Source: Treponema sp.
Lineage (GTDB): Bacteria > Spirochaetota > Spirochaetia > Treponematales > Treponemataceae
Length of the DNA stretch: 64,000 nt
NCBI GenBank assembly: GCA_017934745.1
Contig: JAGBIY010000047.1
Coordinates: 62,001 to 126,000 of the forward strand
Direction: 5' to 3'
Part shown: in pieces, positions 27,440 through 34,921 of the stretch
Layout: the number at the start of each line of letters is the position of its first letter
Position numbering within the stretch: position 1 is the first letter of the stretch
Program-made: the position numbers and the translations under genes
Notes under the pieces: model-generated
Seen by the model: the letters and a program-made list of their open reading frames with translations, nothing else
What the model was told of the DNA's origin: nothing
Databases searched by the model: none

Positions 27440-28767
27440 TGTCCGAATCCCAGTTAATCGAATACAAAGAATCTTGGCGTGATGAGTATCTCAAATGGAT
27501 TTGCGGTTTCGCAAACGCGCAGGGCGGAACGCTTTATATCGGTAAGCGTGATGATGGTTCTGTATGTGGTGTTTCTGATTCTAAAAAGCTTATGGAAGAT
27601 ATTCCCAATAAAGTTCGCGATGCTCTCGGTTTAATTGTTGATGTTGACTTGCTGAGTGAAAACGGCTTGGATGTTATAAAAATTACTGTTGATGAAAATC
27701 CTTATCCTGTAAATTACAAGGGTGAGTATCATTATAGAACTGGCAGTACGAAACAACTTTTACAGGGCTCTGCTCTTACGAATTTCTTATTGAAAAAAAC
27801 AGGCAAGAAATGGGATTCTGTTCCGCTTGAAAATGTGAGCGTTGATGACCTGGATAAAGAAAGTTTTGATATTTTTCATCGAGAAGCAATCCGTAGCGGA
27901 AGAATGAGTAAGGATGATTTAAAACTTTCAAATATGGAATTGCTTGAAAAACTGAATCTGCTTGATGGAACTTTGATGAAAAGAGCCGCTGTTTTGTTGT
28001 TTCATCGCAATCCAGAAAAATGGATTACAGGTTCGTTTGTGAAAATCGGATTCTTTGAAACTGATGCAGATTTACGCTATCAGGATGAAGTTCATGGTTC
28101 TCTTGTGATTCAGGCAGACAGAGTTATTGACCTTCTTTACACAAAATATCTTACGGCAGAAATTTCTTATGATAATATCACACGCATTGAGCATTATCCG
28201 TTCCCAAAGGATGCAATCCGCGAAGCAATTTTCAATGCGCTTATTCATCAGGATTTTTCTGTGGGAGTACCGGTTCAAATCAGCGTGTATAAAGACAAGC
28301 TTTACATCAGTAATGACTGCGTTTTCCCCGAAGATTGGACTGCCGATACTCTTATACAAAAACACCGTTCTTTACCACATAATCCAGATATTGCATATAC
28401 ATTCTATAGGGCAGGCTTCATTGAAAGCTGGGGACGCGGTATTGAAAAAATCTGTACGCTTTGCAAAGAATACGGTATTCCAGCGCCAGAATACAACGTG
28501 CATTGCAATGACATTATGATGCTGTTTAAGACGCGTGTCCCTGTAAATGTCCCTGTAAATGTCCCTGTAAATGTCCCTGTAAATGAACGTCAAAAACAGA
28601 TTTTACTAAGCATTAAAGAAAATCCTCGTATCACAGCTTTACAGTTATCACAAAAGCTTGACGTTACAGATAAAACAATAAAACGTGATTTACAGTATTT
28701 AAAAGTGAATAAAATAATTGAACATGTTGGACCAGATAAAACTGGCCATTGGGAGGTAAAAGAATGA
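27439..28767 (+). CDS. Schlafen AlbA_2-domain ATP-binding/HTH regulator
   Basis: 442 residues. The N-terminal AlbA_2 (Schlafen-type) domain is clear: ESQLIEYKESWRDEYLKWIC and GFANAQGGTLYIGKRDDGSV. A C-terminal GHKL-like ATPase segment follows (AIREAIFNALIHQDFSVGVP, SWGRGIEKICTLC). A winged helix at the end (NPRITALQLSQKLDVTDKTI) is joined by four tandem VPVN repeats. The family acts as transcriptional regulators or in phage defence; the precise role is unknown. The first 40 bp of the gene recur at 28971. Confidence 0.8.
   Translation: MSESQLIEYKESWRDEYLKWICGFANAQGGTLYIGKRDDGSVCGVSDSKKLMEDIPNKVRDALGLIVDVDLLSENGLDVIKITVDENPYPVNYKGEYHYRTGSTKQLLQGSALTNFLLKKTGKKWDSVPLENVSVDDLDKESFDIFHREAIRSGRMSKDDLKLSNMELLEKLNLLDGTLMKRAAVLLFHRNPEKWITGSFVKIGFFETDADLRYQDEVHGSLVIQADRVIDLLYTKYLTAEISYDNITRIEHYPFPKDAIREAIFNALIHQDFSVGVPVQISVYKDKLYISNDCVFPEDWTADTLIQKHRSLPHNPDIAYTFYRAGFIESWGRGIEKICTLCKEYGIPAPEYNVHCNDIMMLFKTRVPVNVPVNVPVNVPVNERQKQILLSIKENPRITALQLSQKLDVTDKTIKRDLQYLKVNKIIEHVGPDKTGHWEVKE
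28537..28584 (+). repeat. 12-bp tandem repeat x4 in the AlbA_2 gene
   Basis: GTCCCTGTAAAT repeated four times without mismatch, encoding four VPVN units between the ATPase part and the winged helix. Copy-number change would keep the frame and alter linker length. Confidence 0.9.
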
Positions 28768-28952
28768 ATTTAAATGAATATCTTGCAAATAAATGTCTGG
28801 AAACTGCATCTGTTGAACTTGCAAAACAGATTATTCTGGAGGACTCAACTTTATCACCTGTACAAAAACAGAATTGGATTTCTTTGTTAAACACAATGTC
28901 AGCAATGAAGAATATGGCTGAAATATGCAAGATTTTTTCTGGAAGAATGTAA
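28764..28952 (+). CDS. Small uncharacterised protein
   Basis: 62 residues (MNLNEYLANKCLETASVELA...). Its ATG overlaps the stop of the AlbA_2 gene (ATGA), and GGGAGG lies upstream, so translation coupling is likely. It is predicted helical with no recognised domain. It may be a small partner of the AlbA_2 protein; that is inference from the overlap only. Confidence 0.5.
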   Translation: MNLNEYLANKCLETASVELAKQIILEDSTLSPVQKQNWISLLNTMSAMKNMAEICKIFSGRM

Positions 28953-28970
28953 ATTTTTGGAGAAATACAA

Positions 28971-29070
28971 TGTCCGAATCCCAGTTAATCGAATACAAAG
29001 AATCTTGGCGCGATGAATATTATATCATAGAAATCAAAATAGCTAACATGACGGGAGAGAAAGAGATATG
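28971..29070 (+). pseudogene. Truncated duplicate of the AlbA_2 gene start
   Basis: The first 40 bp are identical to the beginning of the gene at 27439 (MSESQLIEYKESW), and the sequence then diverges at once. An in-frame TGA ends it after about 33 codons. It is a duplication remnant. Confidence 0.7.
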
Positions 29071-29643
29071 ACATTTTCATAAACAGAGAAAACGGAACTA
29101 AAGCAAAAGCTTACAAACTCAATCCCAAAGAAAATAGTCGAGTTTTTGAACACTGACGGTGGAACTGTTTACATTGGTGTGAATGAGACGGTTCTGTTTG
29201 CGGGAATGAAAGTCGTCTCAACTGGAGGGCTTCCTGCGAATCTCTAAAAAGAAGATTTCTTCAAAGGCATTTCAAAGCCTGTGAATGAAGAACTTGCAAA
29301 ATTATTTATCCGCTTGGATTTAATGGAGCAGACTGGCTACGGAATTCCGCTTGTAACTAAGCGGTACGGAAAAACGGTTTTTGAGTTCCTGGATTTCTTT
29401 TTGCGGGTAACAATCCCTTTTGAATTTGAAATTGAAAACAATGTCACCCAAGATGATACTCAAGGTGCAAGCATTGATAATTGGATTGAAGAGCAGATAA
29501 GGAAAAATCCCAAAATAACGACAGAAGAACTTGCAAAACTTAGCGGAAAAACTGTAATTACAATCAAGCGTCATATCACAAAACTTTCTCATATAAAATA
29601 TGATGGAAGCGGATATAGCGGTCATTGGGAGATAATAAAATGA
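29068..29643 (+). pseudogene. Decayed AlbA_2-type gene
   Basis: Translating one frame from ATG 29068 gives TEKTELKQKLTNSIPKKIVE, FLNTDGGTVYIGVNE, STGGLPANL, EDFFKGISKPVNEELAKLFI, LMEQTGYGIPLVTKRYGK and a terminal winged helix. Two in-frame TAA codons (29080-29082 and near 29245) and a missing middle show that it is dead. The pattern is a second Schlafen-type gene, different from the one at 27439. The intact tail from GTG 29281 could still encode 120 residues. Confidence 0.7.
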
Positions 29644-29644
29644 A

Positions 29645-29755
29645 GGTCTCAATTTATGGATTCTTCGCCGCAATGAAGAAGCAGAAATTGACCGGCTTGT
29701 GTATGCGCTCTATGGGCTTTCCGAGGATGAAGTGAAGATTGTGGAGGGGAAGTAG
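29645..29755 (+). pseudogene. Third remnant of a methyltransferase/specificity C-terminus
   Basis: The frame ending at TAG 29753-29755 reads RRNEEAEIDRLVYALYGLSE then DEVKIVEGK. This matches the last residues of both specificity halves (QIDALVYDLYGLTDDDVKII and QIDDLVYNLYGLTSEEIAVV). It has no gene in front of it, so it is a leftover from an earlier copy. Confidence 0.65.
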
Positions 29756-29812
29756 AGAGATGAAACAAGAATTGACAAATCTTATTGGCTGCCAGCGGAG
29801 AAAATCAAAACT

Positions 29813-30760
29813 ATGAAGAAAAATGAAGAAGGTTTTGACGCAGATAACACTGTAGGTAAATATTTTTTACCTCAAATTTCTTTTTCTGAAGCCGAAAATG
29901 GAAGAGTGGAGTCTTTTTTTCTAAAAAACATAGGTGCGTTTCCCTATAGCTATGAGCAGTTTTCTCAATTTTATAACCAGACTAAAGACATGTTTTTTGA
30001 ACATATATCTGTTCAGTTGTGCCAATGGTTTGGTGCTAATATGAGTGCCGTTCTTGGTGCTATTTTAGATAAACTTTCCACAAACTTCATTACAATAACG
30101 TCTGATAATTCTAAAATTATCGAAATTTTGCGGAAAAATACTTTTTTAGCAAATTATGGCTACCCAGTTTTTCCAGATAAAAATCATACGACTGTCAGAT
30201 ACTTGAAACTGAAAGCTTCGGATTCCCGCTATTTTGGTGATTATGTGATGAATGAATTGCTTTCAAAGCAAGATTTCCCCAATATGAGCGAAGGACTTAA
30301 ACAAAAGATATTTGAGTCAATATATGAAATTTTTGTAAATGCGCAAATGCACAGTCGGACGGAATTTATTTATACCTGCGGTCAATTTTTTCCTAACAAA
30401 AATGAAATAGAATTTACTATTGTGGATTCAGGTATTGGATTTAAGAAGAAAATTGTTGAACAGTTCGGGATTCCTGTAAATTCAATACAGGCAATCCGTT
30501 GGGCACTTGTAAACGGAAATACAACCAAGCAAGATGCGCCAGGCGGCATAGGCCTTGCTGTATTGACGGATTTTATAAAAATGAACAAAGGAAAATTTCA
30601 GATTGTAAGTGACGATGGTTTCTATGAAGTTGGTGAGACGGTATCTTCTCAAATTTTACACTATCCCTTTCCTGGGACAGTTGTTAATATGAAATTTCGA
30701 ACAGACGACCCAAATTCATACAGGCTTGATTCAGAGAATGATGATTTTGATATATTTTAA
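29813..30760 (+). CDS. GHKL (histidine-kinase-like) ATPase of a three-gene conflict operon
   Basis: 315 residues. The C-terminal half is a GHKL ATP-binding fold: N-box YEIFVNAQMHS (about 173), G1 VDSGIGF (about 204) and G2 APGGIGLAVL (about 242). There is no dimerisation/phospho-acceptor domain, so it is not an ordinary sensor kinase; it resembles anti-sigma/SpoIIAB-type ATPases. The N-terminal half is unrecognised. It is followed after 12 nt by a STAS-like gene and then by a PIN nuclease gene, all co-directional. Confidence 0.72.
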   Translation: MKKNEEGFDADNTVGKYFLPQISFSEAENGRVESFFLKNIGAFPYSYEQFSQFYNQTKDMFFEHISVQLCQWFGANMSAVLGAILDKLSTNFITITSDNSKIIEILRKNTFLANYGYPVFPDKNHTTVRYLKLKASDSRYFGDYVMNELLSKQDFPNMSEGLKQKIFESIYEIFVNAQMHSRTEFIYTCGQFFPNKNEIEFTIVDSGIGFKKKIVEQFGIPVNSIQAIRWALVNGNTTKQDAPGGIGLAVLTDFIKMNKGKFQIVSDDGFYEVGETVSSQILHYPFPGTVVNMKFRTDDPNSYRLDSENDDFDIF

Positions 30761-30772
30761 GGGGATATAGAT

Positions 30773-31129
30773 ATGAAAGAAACTATAAAGAAAAGCGTTT
30801 ATCAAATTGTAGGAAATCCTCTCTGCGTTGAGGCTGACGATGGACTGAAAGTAAGCGCGATTGTTTCGGAATTCATAAAGAACAAGCAACCCATCGACCT
30901 TTCCTTTCTTAATGTACAGATGCTTACATCAGCATTTCTGAATACTGCGATAGGTATCCTTTACAAAGATTTTTCTGAAAATGATATAAAAGAGTACCTT
31001 TCTGTATCCGACATAGATGCTACGGATGCGGTTTTGTTAAAAAGAGTCGTTTCTACGGCAAAGATTTTTTATTCAGATCCAGACCGAATCAGAAATTCTT
31101 TGAAAGAGGTTTTGGAGGAGTCAAAATGA
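30773..31129 (+). CDS. STAS-like (DUF4325) protein
   Basis: 118 residues. GGGGA lies 8-9 nt before the ATG. The pattern (DGLKVSAIVSEFIKNKQPID then LSFLNVQMLTSAFLNTAIGI) is that of the STAS-like DUF4325 family, where an SLxxVxxxTSxFLN stretch replaces the phosphorylatable STAS loop. Such proteins often pair with GHKL ATPases, as SpoIIAA does with SpoIIAB. It overlaps the PIN gene by 4 nt (ATGA), indicating stoichiometric expression. Confidence 0.7.
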   Translation: MKETIKKSVYQIVGNPLCVEADDGLKVSAIVSEFIKNKQPIDLSFLNVQMLTSAFLNTAIGILYKDFSENDIKEYLSVSDIDATDAVLLKRVVSTAKIFYSDPDRIRNSLKEVLEESK

Positions 31130-31656
31130 GAATGAGATACACTGCTTCAAGTATCCCAAGCCTGAAAAACAGAACCGTTTTCTTTGATGCAAACTCTCTA
31201 ATATATATTTTCTGGCCGACAAGTCCTGATTTACAGGCTGCCACCGATTACGGCTCTATGCTGTCAACGCTGATAAAAAACAATGTAAATCTAGTGGTAA
31301 ATGAAACGGTAATTTCTGAAATAATAAACAGAGTTATGAGACTTGAGTTTAATAAGTCTAATCTGCCAAGAGACCAGTTTAAGAAATATCGGGATTCTCC
31401 AGATGGTCAGTCTGTACAGAAAGATATTTATAAAATCATACAGAACCGTATTTTAAGCAGATTTCAAATTACTAATGAGTTATTCTCAAAAGAAGAATTG
31501 AATTCTGCTCTTACAGTATCAACCTTAGACTTCAACGACAAGTTGATTGAATTACTCTGCAAGAAAAAAGGTATGATCCTGTTAACGCATGATTTCGATT
31601 TTTCTTCGTCTGATGTTGATATTTTGAGCGCAAACAGCAAATTTCTGAACAGATAA
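31126..31656 (+). CDS. PIN-domain nuclease
   Basis: 176 residues. Acidic residues of the PIN fold are in place: VFFDANSLIY (about 18-27), LVVNETVISEI (about 60-70), STLDFNDKLIELL and ILLTHDFDF (about 160). PIN proteins are Mg-dependent ribonucleases, usually toxins. Here the gene is fused by overlap to a STAS-like/GHKL pair rather than to a VapB-type antitoxin. A protein-switch control of the nuclease is inference. Confidence 0.72.
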   Translation: MRMRYTASSIPSLKNRTVFFDANSLIYIFWPTSPDLQAATDYGSMLSTLIKNNVNLVVNETVISEIINRVMRLEFNKSNLPRDQFKKYRDSPDGQSVQKDIYKIIQNRILSRFQITNELFSKEELNSALTVSTLDFNDKLIELLCKKKGMILLTHDFDFSSSDVDILSANSKFLNR

Positions 31657-31706
31657 AAAAAAGCCCCGCCAATTTGAAGATGGTAAAAACATTAACCTTG
31701 GCGGGG
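31655..31706 (-). terminator. Terminator after the inverted specificity cassette
   Basis: Minus-strand stem CCCCGCCAA/TTGGCGGGG (9 bp, 25-nt loop), then C and eight T (31655-31662). It lies 45 nt after the cassette stop and only 8 nt beyond the convergent PIN gene stop. Confidence 0.7.
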
Positions 31707-31750
31707 TCTGTTGCCTATACAGCATGAGGAAATCCGCTTGCTGTCAATCC

Positions 31751-32887
31751 TTACTTTCCCTCCACAACGGCAATCTCTTCTGATGTAAGTCCGTAGAGAT
31801 TGTAGACAAGATCATCGATTTGAGATTCAAGCGTAGATGTGTCGTTTTGAGGATTATCCTTTTTGGCAGAAAGAATTTTGTCCACCAGGTCGATGATTGG
31901 CTTTTGCTGTTCTGCACTTGTGTTCGGAAGAGGAATAGAACCTATTTGATTTCCATTCAAATCAAAATAGTTTCCTTGAACTTTTGTTGTTTTGTAATAA
32001 AACTCAAACCAAAAATTCGTTAGTCTTGAATTCAAAATTCCCAATACGAATTTCAAATTAACTTTCTGAGTTGGAATTAGATAATAAATTCTATCAAGGC
32101 AGACAATATCTTTTTCCTTTATCATAGATTGCAGATATTCTACAGTGCGAGGCATAATAATCATTTCTTGACTGAATATATCAGCAAAATCTGTATTAAT
32201 AGTTTTCAGCTCACCTTCAATAAAATATTTTCTGACATTTGTTGATTTTACTGCTCTGTATTTGTTCCCAGCAAAATTTACCTTTGTATTCGGCAACCCT
32301 CTGGCAATATCAAACAAAGATGAGATGTTCTCACTATGAGAATTAATCTTCTTTATCAAAGACCGAAGTTCCTGCGTTACATCAACTATGAATTTAAAAT
32401 CTGGGTCTGACAAAATATCAGCATAGTTTGTAAAAATCTTTTTAACACATTGGACATCTTCAATTTCAGAAAGATTTTGCAGTTTCTGATAAACAATTTC
32501 ACTTCCTTTTATTTTCTGTACAAGGAGAATACAAGGATATGTCATTGCATTTTGAAAAACTGGAAGTTGAGAAATATCCAAAACATATTTTAAAGTATAG
32601 TTCTCTGCAAGTAATTTTCTACAACCCAAACCATAATCGGCATTAAAAAAACGAATCGGATTTATAAAACATAGATGCCCTTTTTTATTAAGAATATTCA
32701 TTCCTTGCTCAATAAACAAAAGGTACATATCATATTGCTTAGTAGCACTTTTATATTGTCTGTCATAATACTTTTTATCGTTTTCATTGATTGAAGTTCG
32801 TCTGATATACGGCGGGTTTCCAATCACAATGTCAAACCCGTTGCGGTCTGAGGGTCGGCTTATTTCAACATCTTTAAGAAACGCCAT
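31751..32887 (-). CDS. Silent, inverted alternative specificity half of the methyltransferase
   Basis: 378 codons with no methyltransferase motif I. It starts at the NPPY segment (NGFDIVIGNPPYI), then has a different recognition domain (RRTSINENDKKYYDRQYKSA ... ARGLPNTKVNFAGNKYRAV), and ends with the same tail as the expressed copy (DKILSAKKDNPQNDTSTLES). No SD precedes its ATG, which lies inside the recombinase 3' end. It therefore looks like a donor cassette: inversion between the shared ends would fuse it to the N-terminal part at 22375-24600. Unlike the expressed copy, it has no internal stop and no palindromic insertion. Confidence 0.8.
   Translation of the reverse strand: MAFLKDVEISRPSDRNGFDIVIGNPPYIRRTSINENDKKYYDRQYKSATKQYDMYLLFIEQGMNILNKKGHLCFINPIRFFNADYGLGCRKLLAENYTLKYVLDISQLPVFQNAMTYPCILLVQKIKGSEIVYQKLQNLSEIEDVQCVKKIFTNYADILSDPDFKFIVDVTQELRSLIKKINSHSENISSLFDIARGLPNTKVNFAGNKYRAVKSTNVRKYFIEGELKTINTDFADIFSQEMIIMPRTVEYLQSMIKEKDIVCLDRIYYLIPTQKVNLKFVLGILNSRLTNFWFEFYYKTTKVQGNYFDLNGNQIGSIPLPNTSAEQQKPIIDLVDKILSAKKDNPQNDTSTLESQIDDLVYNLYGLTSEEIAVVEGK
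31802..31882 (-). repeat. Right inverted repeat of invertible locus (silent copy)
   Basis: Reverse complement matches 25765-25845 at 79 of 81 positions; 53 bp (31813-31865) are identical. Confidence 0.9.
32805..32858 (-). repeat. Left inverted repeat of invertible locus (silent copy)
   Basis: Reverse complement matches 24573-24626 at 47 of 54 positions. Its outer end lies 2 nt from the stop codon of the serine recombinase. Confidence 0.8.
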
Positions 32888-33453
32888 AGAGTTGTTCTAT
32901 CAACATTTAGTTTTCGAGCAATTTCAGCTTTTGGAATCCCCAGCATCAATAATTCTTGGATTATTTCCTCATAGCGAGTAAGTTTCTTGGTTGAGTTGTG
33001 GCTTCCCTTTATCCGCCCTATGTGGATTCCCTGAGCCTTTCGCAAAGCCAACGCTTCCTTTGTACGCTGACTAATCAGATTCCTCTCTATTTCCGCACTC
33101 AAACCAAATGCGAAGGCCAGAACCTTGCTCTGAATGTCATCGCCTAGTCGGTAATTGTCTTTTATCGTCCAAACCTTACATTCCTTGTTCATGCAGATGT
33201 GCAGGATTTCCATAATCATAAAAAGATTTCGCCCAAGCCGTGAGAGTTCAGCACAGATAATCAAGTCGTCTTTTTTGACTTTGTTCAAGAGTTCACCGAG
33301 TTTCCGTTTGTCGTAGTTTTTTGTTCCGCTGATTGTCTCTTCTATCCAGCCGTCAATCTTTAAGTTTTTCTTTTTACAGAAATTGCTGATTTCAAATCGC
33401 TGGTTTTCTACCGTCTGCTTGTCGCTCGAAACACGGATATATCCATATGTCAT
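32860..33453 (-). CDS. Serine recombinase (Hin/resolvase family invertase)
   Basis: 197 residues. AGGAG lies 6 nt before the ATG. The catalytic N-terminal domain has YGYIRVSSDKQTVENQ (nucleophile Ser in RVSS) and ELSRLGRN; the long helix is SAEIERNLISQRTKEAL. A C-terminal helix-turn-helix (IPKAEIARKLNVDRTTLWRF) would bind the crossover site. Size and order match small invertases and resolvases rather than large integrases. It directly abuts the silent specificity cassette, so control of inversion of the methyltransferase locus is the natural inference. Confidence 0.88.
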   Translation of the reverse strand: MTYGYIRVSSDKQTVENQRFEISNFCKKKNLKIDGWIEETISGTKNYDKRKLGELLNKVKKDDLIICAELSRLGRNLFMIMEILHICMNKECKVWTIKDNYRLGDDIQSKVLAFAFGLSAEIERNLISQRTKEALALRKAQGIHIGRIKGSHNSTKKLTRYEEIIQELLMLGIPKAEIARKLNVDRTTLWRFLKMLK

Positions 33454-33484
33454 TGTTTTCTCCTCGTAAAATGATTAAAACTTT

Positions 33485-33493
33485 TGCTATAAT
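33485..33493 (+). promoter_or_regulatory. Extended -10 promoter
   Basis: TGCTATAAT: a TGn extension with a perfect TATAAT (33488-33493), divergent from the recombinase. It could serve the 34-codon frame at 33509 or run on to fic. No good -35 is seen. Confidence 0.45.
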
Positions 33494-33508
33494 ACAATTT
33501 TCAGAAAA

Positions 33509-33613
33509 ATGATGGTGGACTTTACAACTTTTCTTGAATGTGAACCAATCGAAAAACTCATTGATTTCTACAAATCACATCTTTATAAAAGAAAGTTCAA
33601 GAAAATCATATAA
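33509..33613 (+). CDS. Possible short peptide or gene remnant
   Basis: 34 codons (MMVDFTTFLECEPIEKLIDF...YKRKFKKII) starting about 16 nt after a perfect -10 box, without a Shine-Dalgarno. Nothing is recognised. It is either a short peptide or the remnant of an island gene. Confidence 0.22.
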   Translation: MMVDFTTFLECEPIEKLIDFYKSHLYKRKFKKII

Positions 33614-33626
33614 AAATTTCCCCTAA

Positions 33627-33695
33627 TTTGTGCAAATATTCATTTCATGCACAAAAAAACATAAAACATTGTGCATGTCTTGACAATATGCGCAA
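33627..33695 (+). promoter_or_regulatory. Operator array upstream of fic
   Basis: Two inverted repeats in tandem: TTTGTGCA (33627-33634) with TGCACAAA (33648-33655), and TTGTGCAT (33669-33676) with ATGCGCAA (33688-33695). The second pair brackets the TTGACA box, so a bound repressor would block the promoter. Confidence 0.55.
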
Positions 33696-33708
33696 AGTGG
33701 CGAAAAAT
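33680..33708 (+). promoter_or_regulatory. Putative fic promoter
   Basis: TTGACA (33680-33685), 17-bp spacer, AAAAAT (33703-33708). The start site falls at about 33715, next to the ATG at 33716, and no SD is present, so the mRNA may be leaderless. Confidence 0.4.
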
Positions 33709-33715
33709 ATAGTTA

Positions 33716-34771
33716 ATGACAAAGCTTCCATATAATATTGATTTTGACGACGTTCAGATTCTCAAGGCTCTAAATAATGCCAATCATAAGTTGGGTCAGC
33801 TTAATGGCGCAATTAATCTGTTGCCAAATCCTTATGTTATTTTCAATGCCATCACCTTGGGCGAAGCAAAGGAATCTTCTGAAATAGAAAACATTGTTAC
33901 AACTTTTGATGAGATTTTTAAGGAAATGTCATATTCAAAAACAAATCCTGCATCAAAGGAAGTCTTAAATTATCGTCAGGCAATGCTCAAGGGCTATAAT
34001 CTTGTAAAAGAAAACGGATTTTTGAGCGCGAATCATATAATTCAAATTCACCACATTGTTGAGCCGGAAGCAGGTGACTTACGCAAGCTGCCCGGCACAG
34101 TAATTATGAATACAAAGACTGGCGAAACTTTGCACACCCCACCGCAGAATTATGAAGAAATTTCTGACTATCTTACAAATCTTGAAAAATATATGAACAT
34201 ACAAGACCTGGAAGATACAGATGCCATTTTAAAAATGGCGGTAATTCATTTTCAGTTTGAATCGATTCATCCTTTTTATGATGGCAACGGAAGAACCGGC
34301 CGCATGATTAACATTCTCTATTTAACGCTTGCAAAAAAACTTGATATTCCAATTTTGTATTTAAGTAAATATATCAATCAGAATAGGGCAAAATATTATG
34401 AATTGTTGAATGCAACCCAACAGGATTTATCTCATATTAAGGATTTTATATTGTTCATGATTCAGGGAATTGAAGAAATGTCGCAATTTACCCTTACCTT
34501 TATAAACTCTTTTATGAAAACTATGAATGACGCTTCTGAGCTGATCAAAGAAAGGTGTCCTAAAATTTATTCGAAGGAGCTTGTTGAACATTTATTTTTT
34601 GATTTTTATACAAAGAATGAATTTCTTTGCGAAAAACTCGGAGTTACGAGAAATACTTCAAGCAAATATCTGCATGAACTTACAGAAGCAGGAATTCTGA
34701 TTGAAGAAAAAGTTGGAAAAACAAAACTATATAAAAATGCGTTCTTGTATAATTTAATCAGGTTATGGTAG
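33716..34771 (+). CDS. Fic-family AMP-transferase-like protein with C-terminal winged helix
   Basis: 351 residues. The Fic active-site motif is complete: HPFYDGNGRTGR (about 184-195). An inhibitory-helix-type motif SSEIEN (about 54-59) lies N-terminal to it, which marks a self-inhibited class II Fic. The C-terminal 60 residues (EFLCEKLGVTRNTSSKYLHE) form a winged helix. Fic enzymes usually transfer AMP to target proteins; the target here is unknown. The winged helix could bind the operator array just upstream, giving autoregulation (inference). Confidence 0.88.
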   Translation: MTKLPYNIDFDDVQILKALNNANHKLGQLNGAINLLPNPYVIFNAITLGEAKESSEIENIVTTFDEIFKEMSYSKTNPASKEVLNYRQAMLKGYNLVKENGFLSANHIIQIHHIVEPEAGDLRKLPGTVIMNTKTGETLHTPPQNYEEISDYLTNLEKYMNIQDLEDTDAILKMAVIHFQFESIHPFYDGNGRTGRMINILYLTLAKKLDIPILYLSKYINQNRAKYYELLNATQQDLSHIKDFILFMIQGIEEMSQFTLTFINSFMKTMNDASELIKERCPKIYSKELVEHLFFDFYTKNEFLCEKLGVTRNTSSKYLHELTEAGILIEEKVGKTKLYKNAFLYNLIRLW

Positions 34772-34881
34772 GCGCAGGTTTAGGAAAAATGTTGAAAATA
34801 AAAAGAAGCGGAATGGAAAGCAGCGCAGAAAGTGTAGCGTTGGGGCCGTTAAGTTCCTTTTCTGTATAAAATTTTCCCAAA

Positions 34882-34901
34882 ATGCGCTATACTAAACGCA
34901 T
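34882..34901 (+). promoter_or_regulatory. Putative -10 box with overlapping inverted repeat
   Basis: TATACT (34888-34893) lies inside ATGCG (34882-34886) / CGCAT (34897-34901), 28 nt before the next start codon. The -35 is weak. Confidence 0.35.
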
Positions 34902-34921
34902 AGTTTAATTCAGAGGTTACT

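Noticed and set aside
29772..29800. TTGACA before the GHKL operon as a full promoter
   Set aside because: No -10-like hexamer lies at 16-18 bp spacing.
33704..33716. TATAGT as the fic -10 box
   Set aside because: It is 22 bp from TTGACA and only 2 nt from the ATG, which would place the start site inside the gene; AAAAAT at 17 bp fits better.
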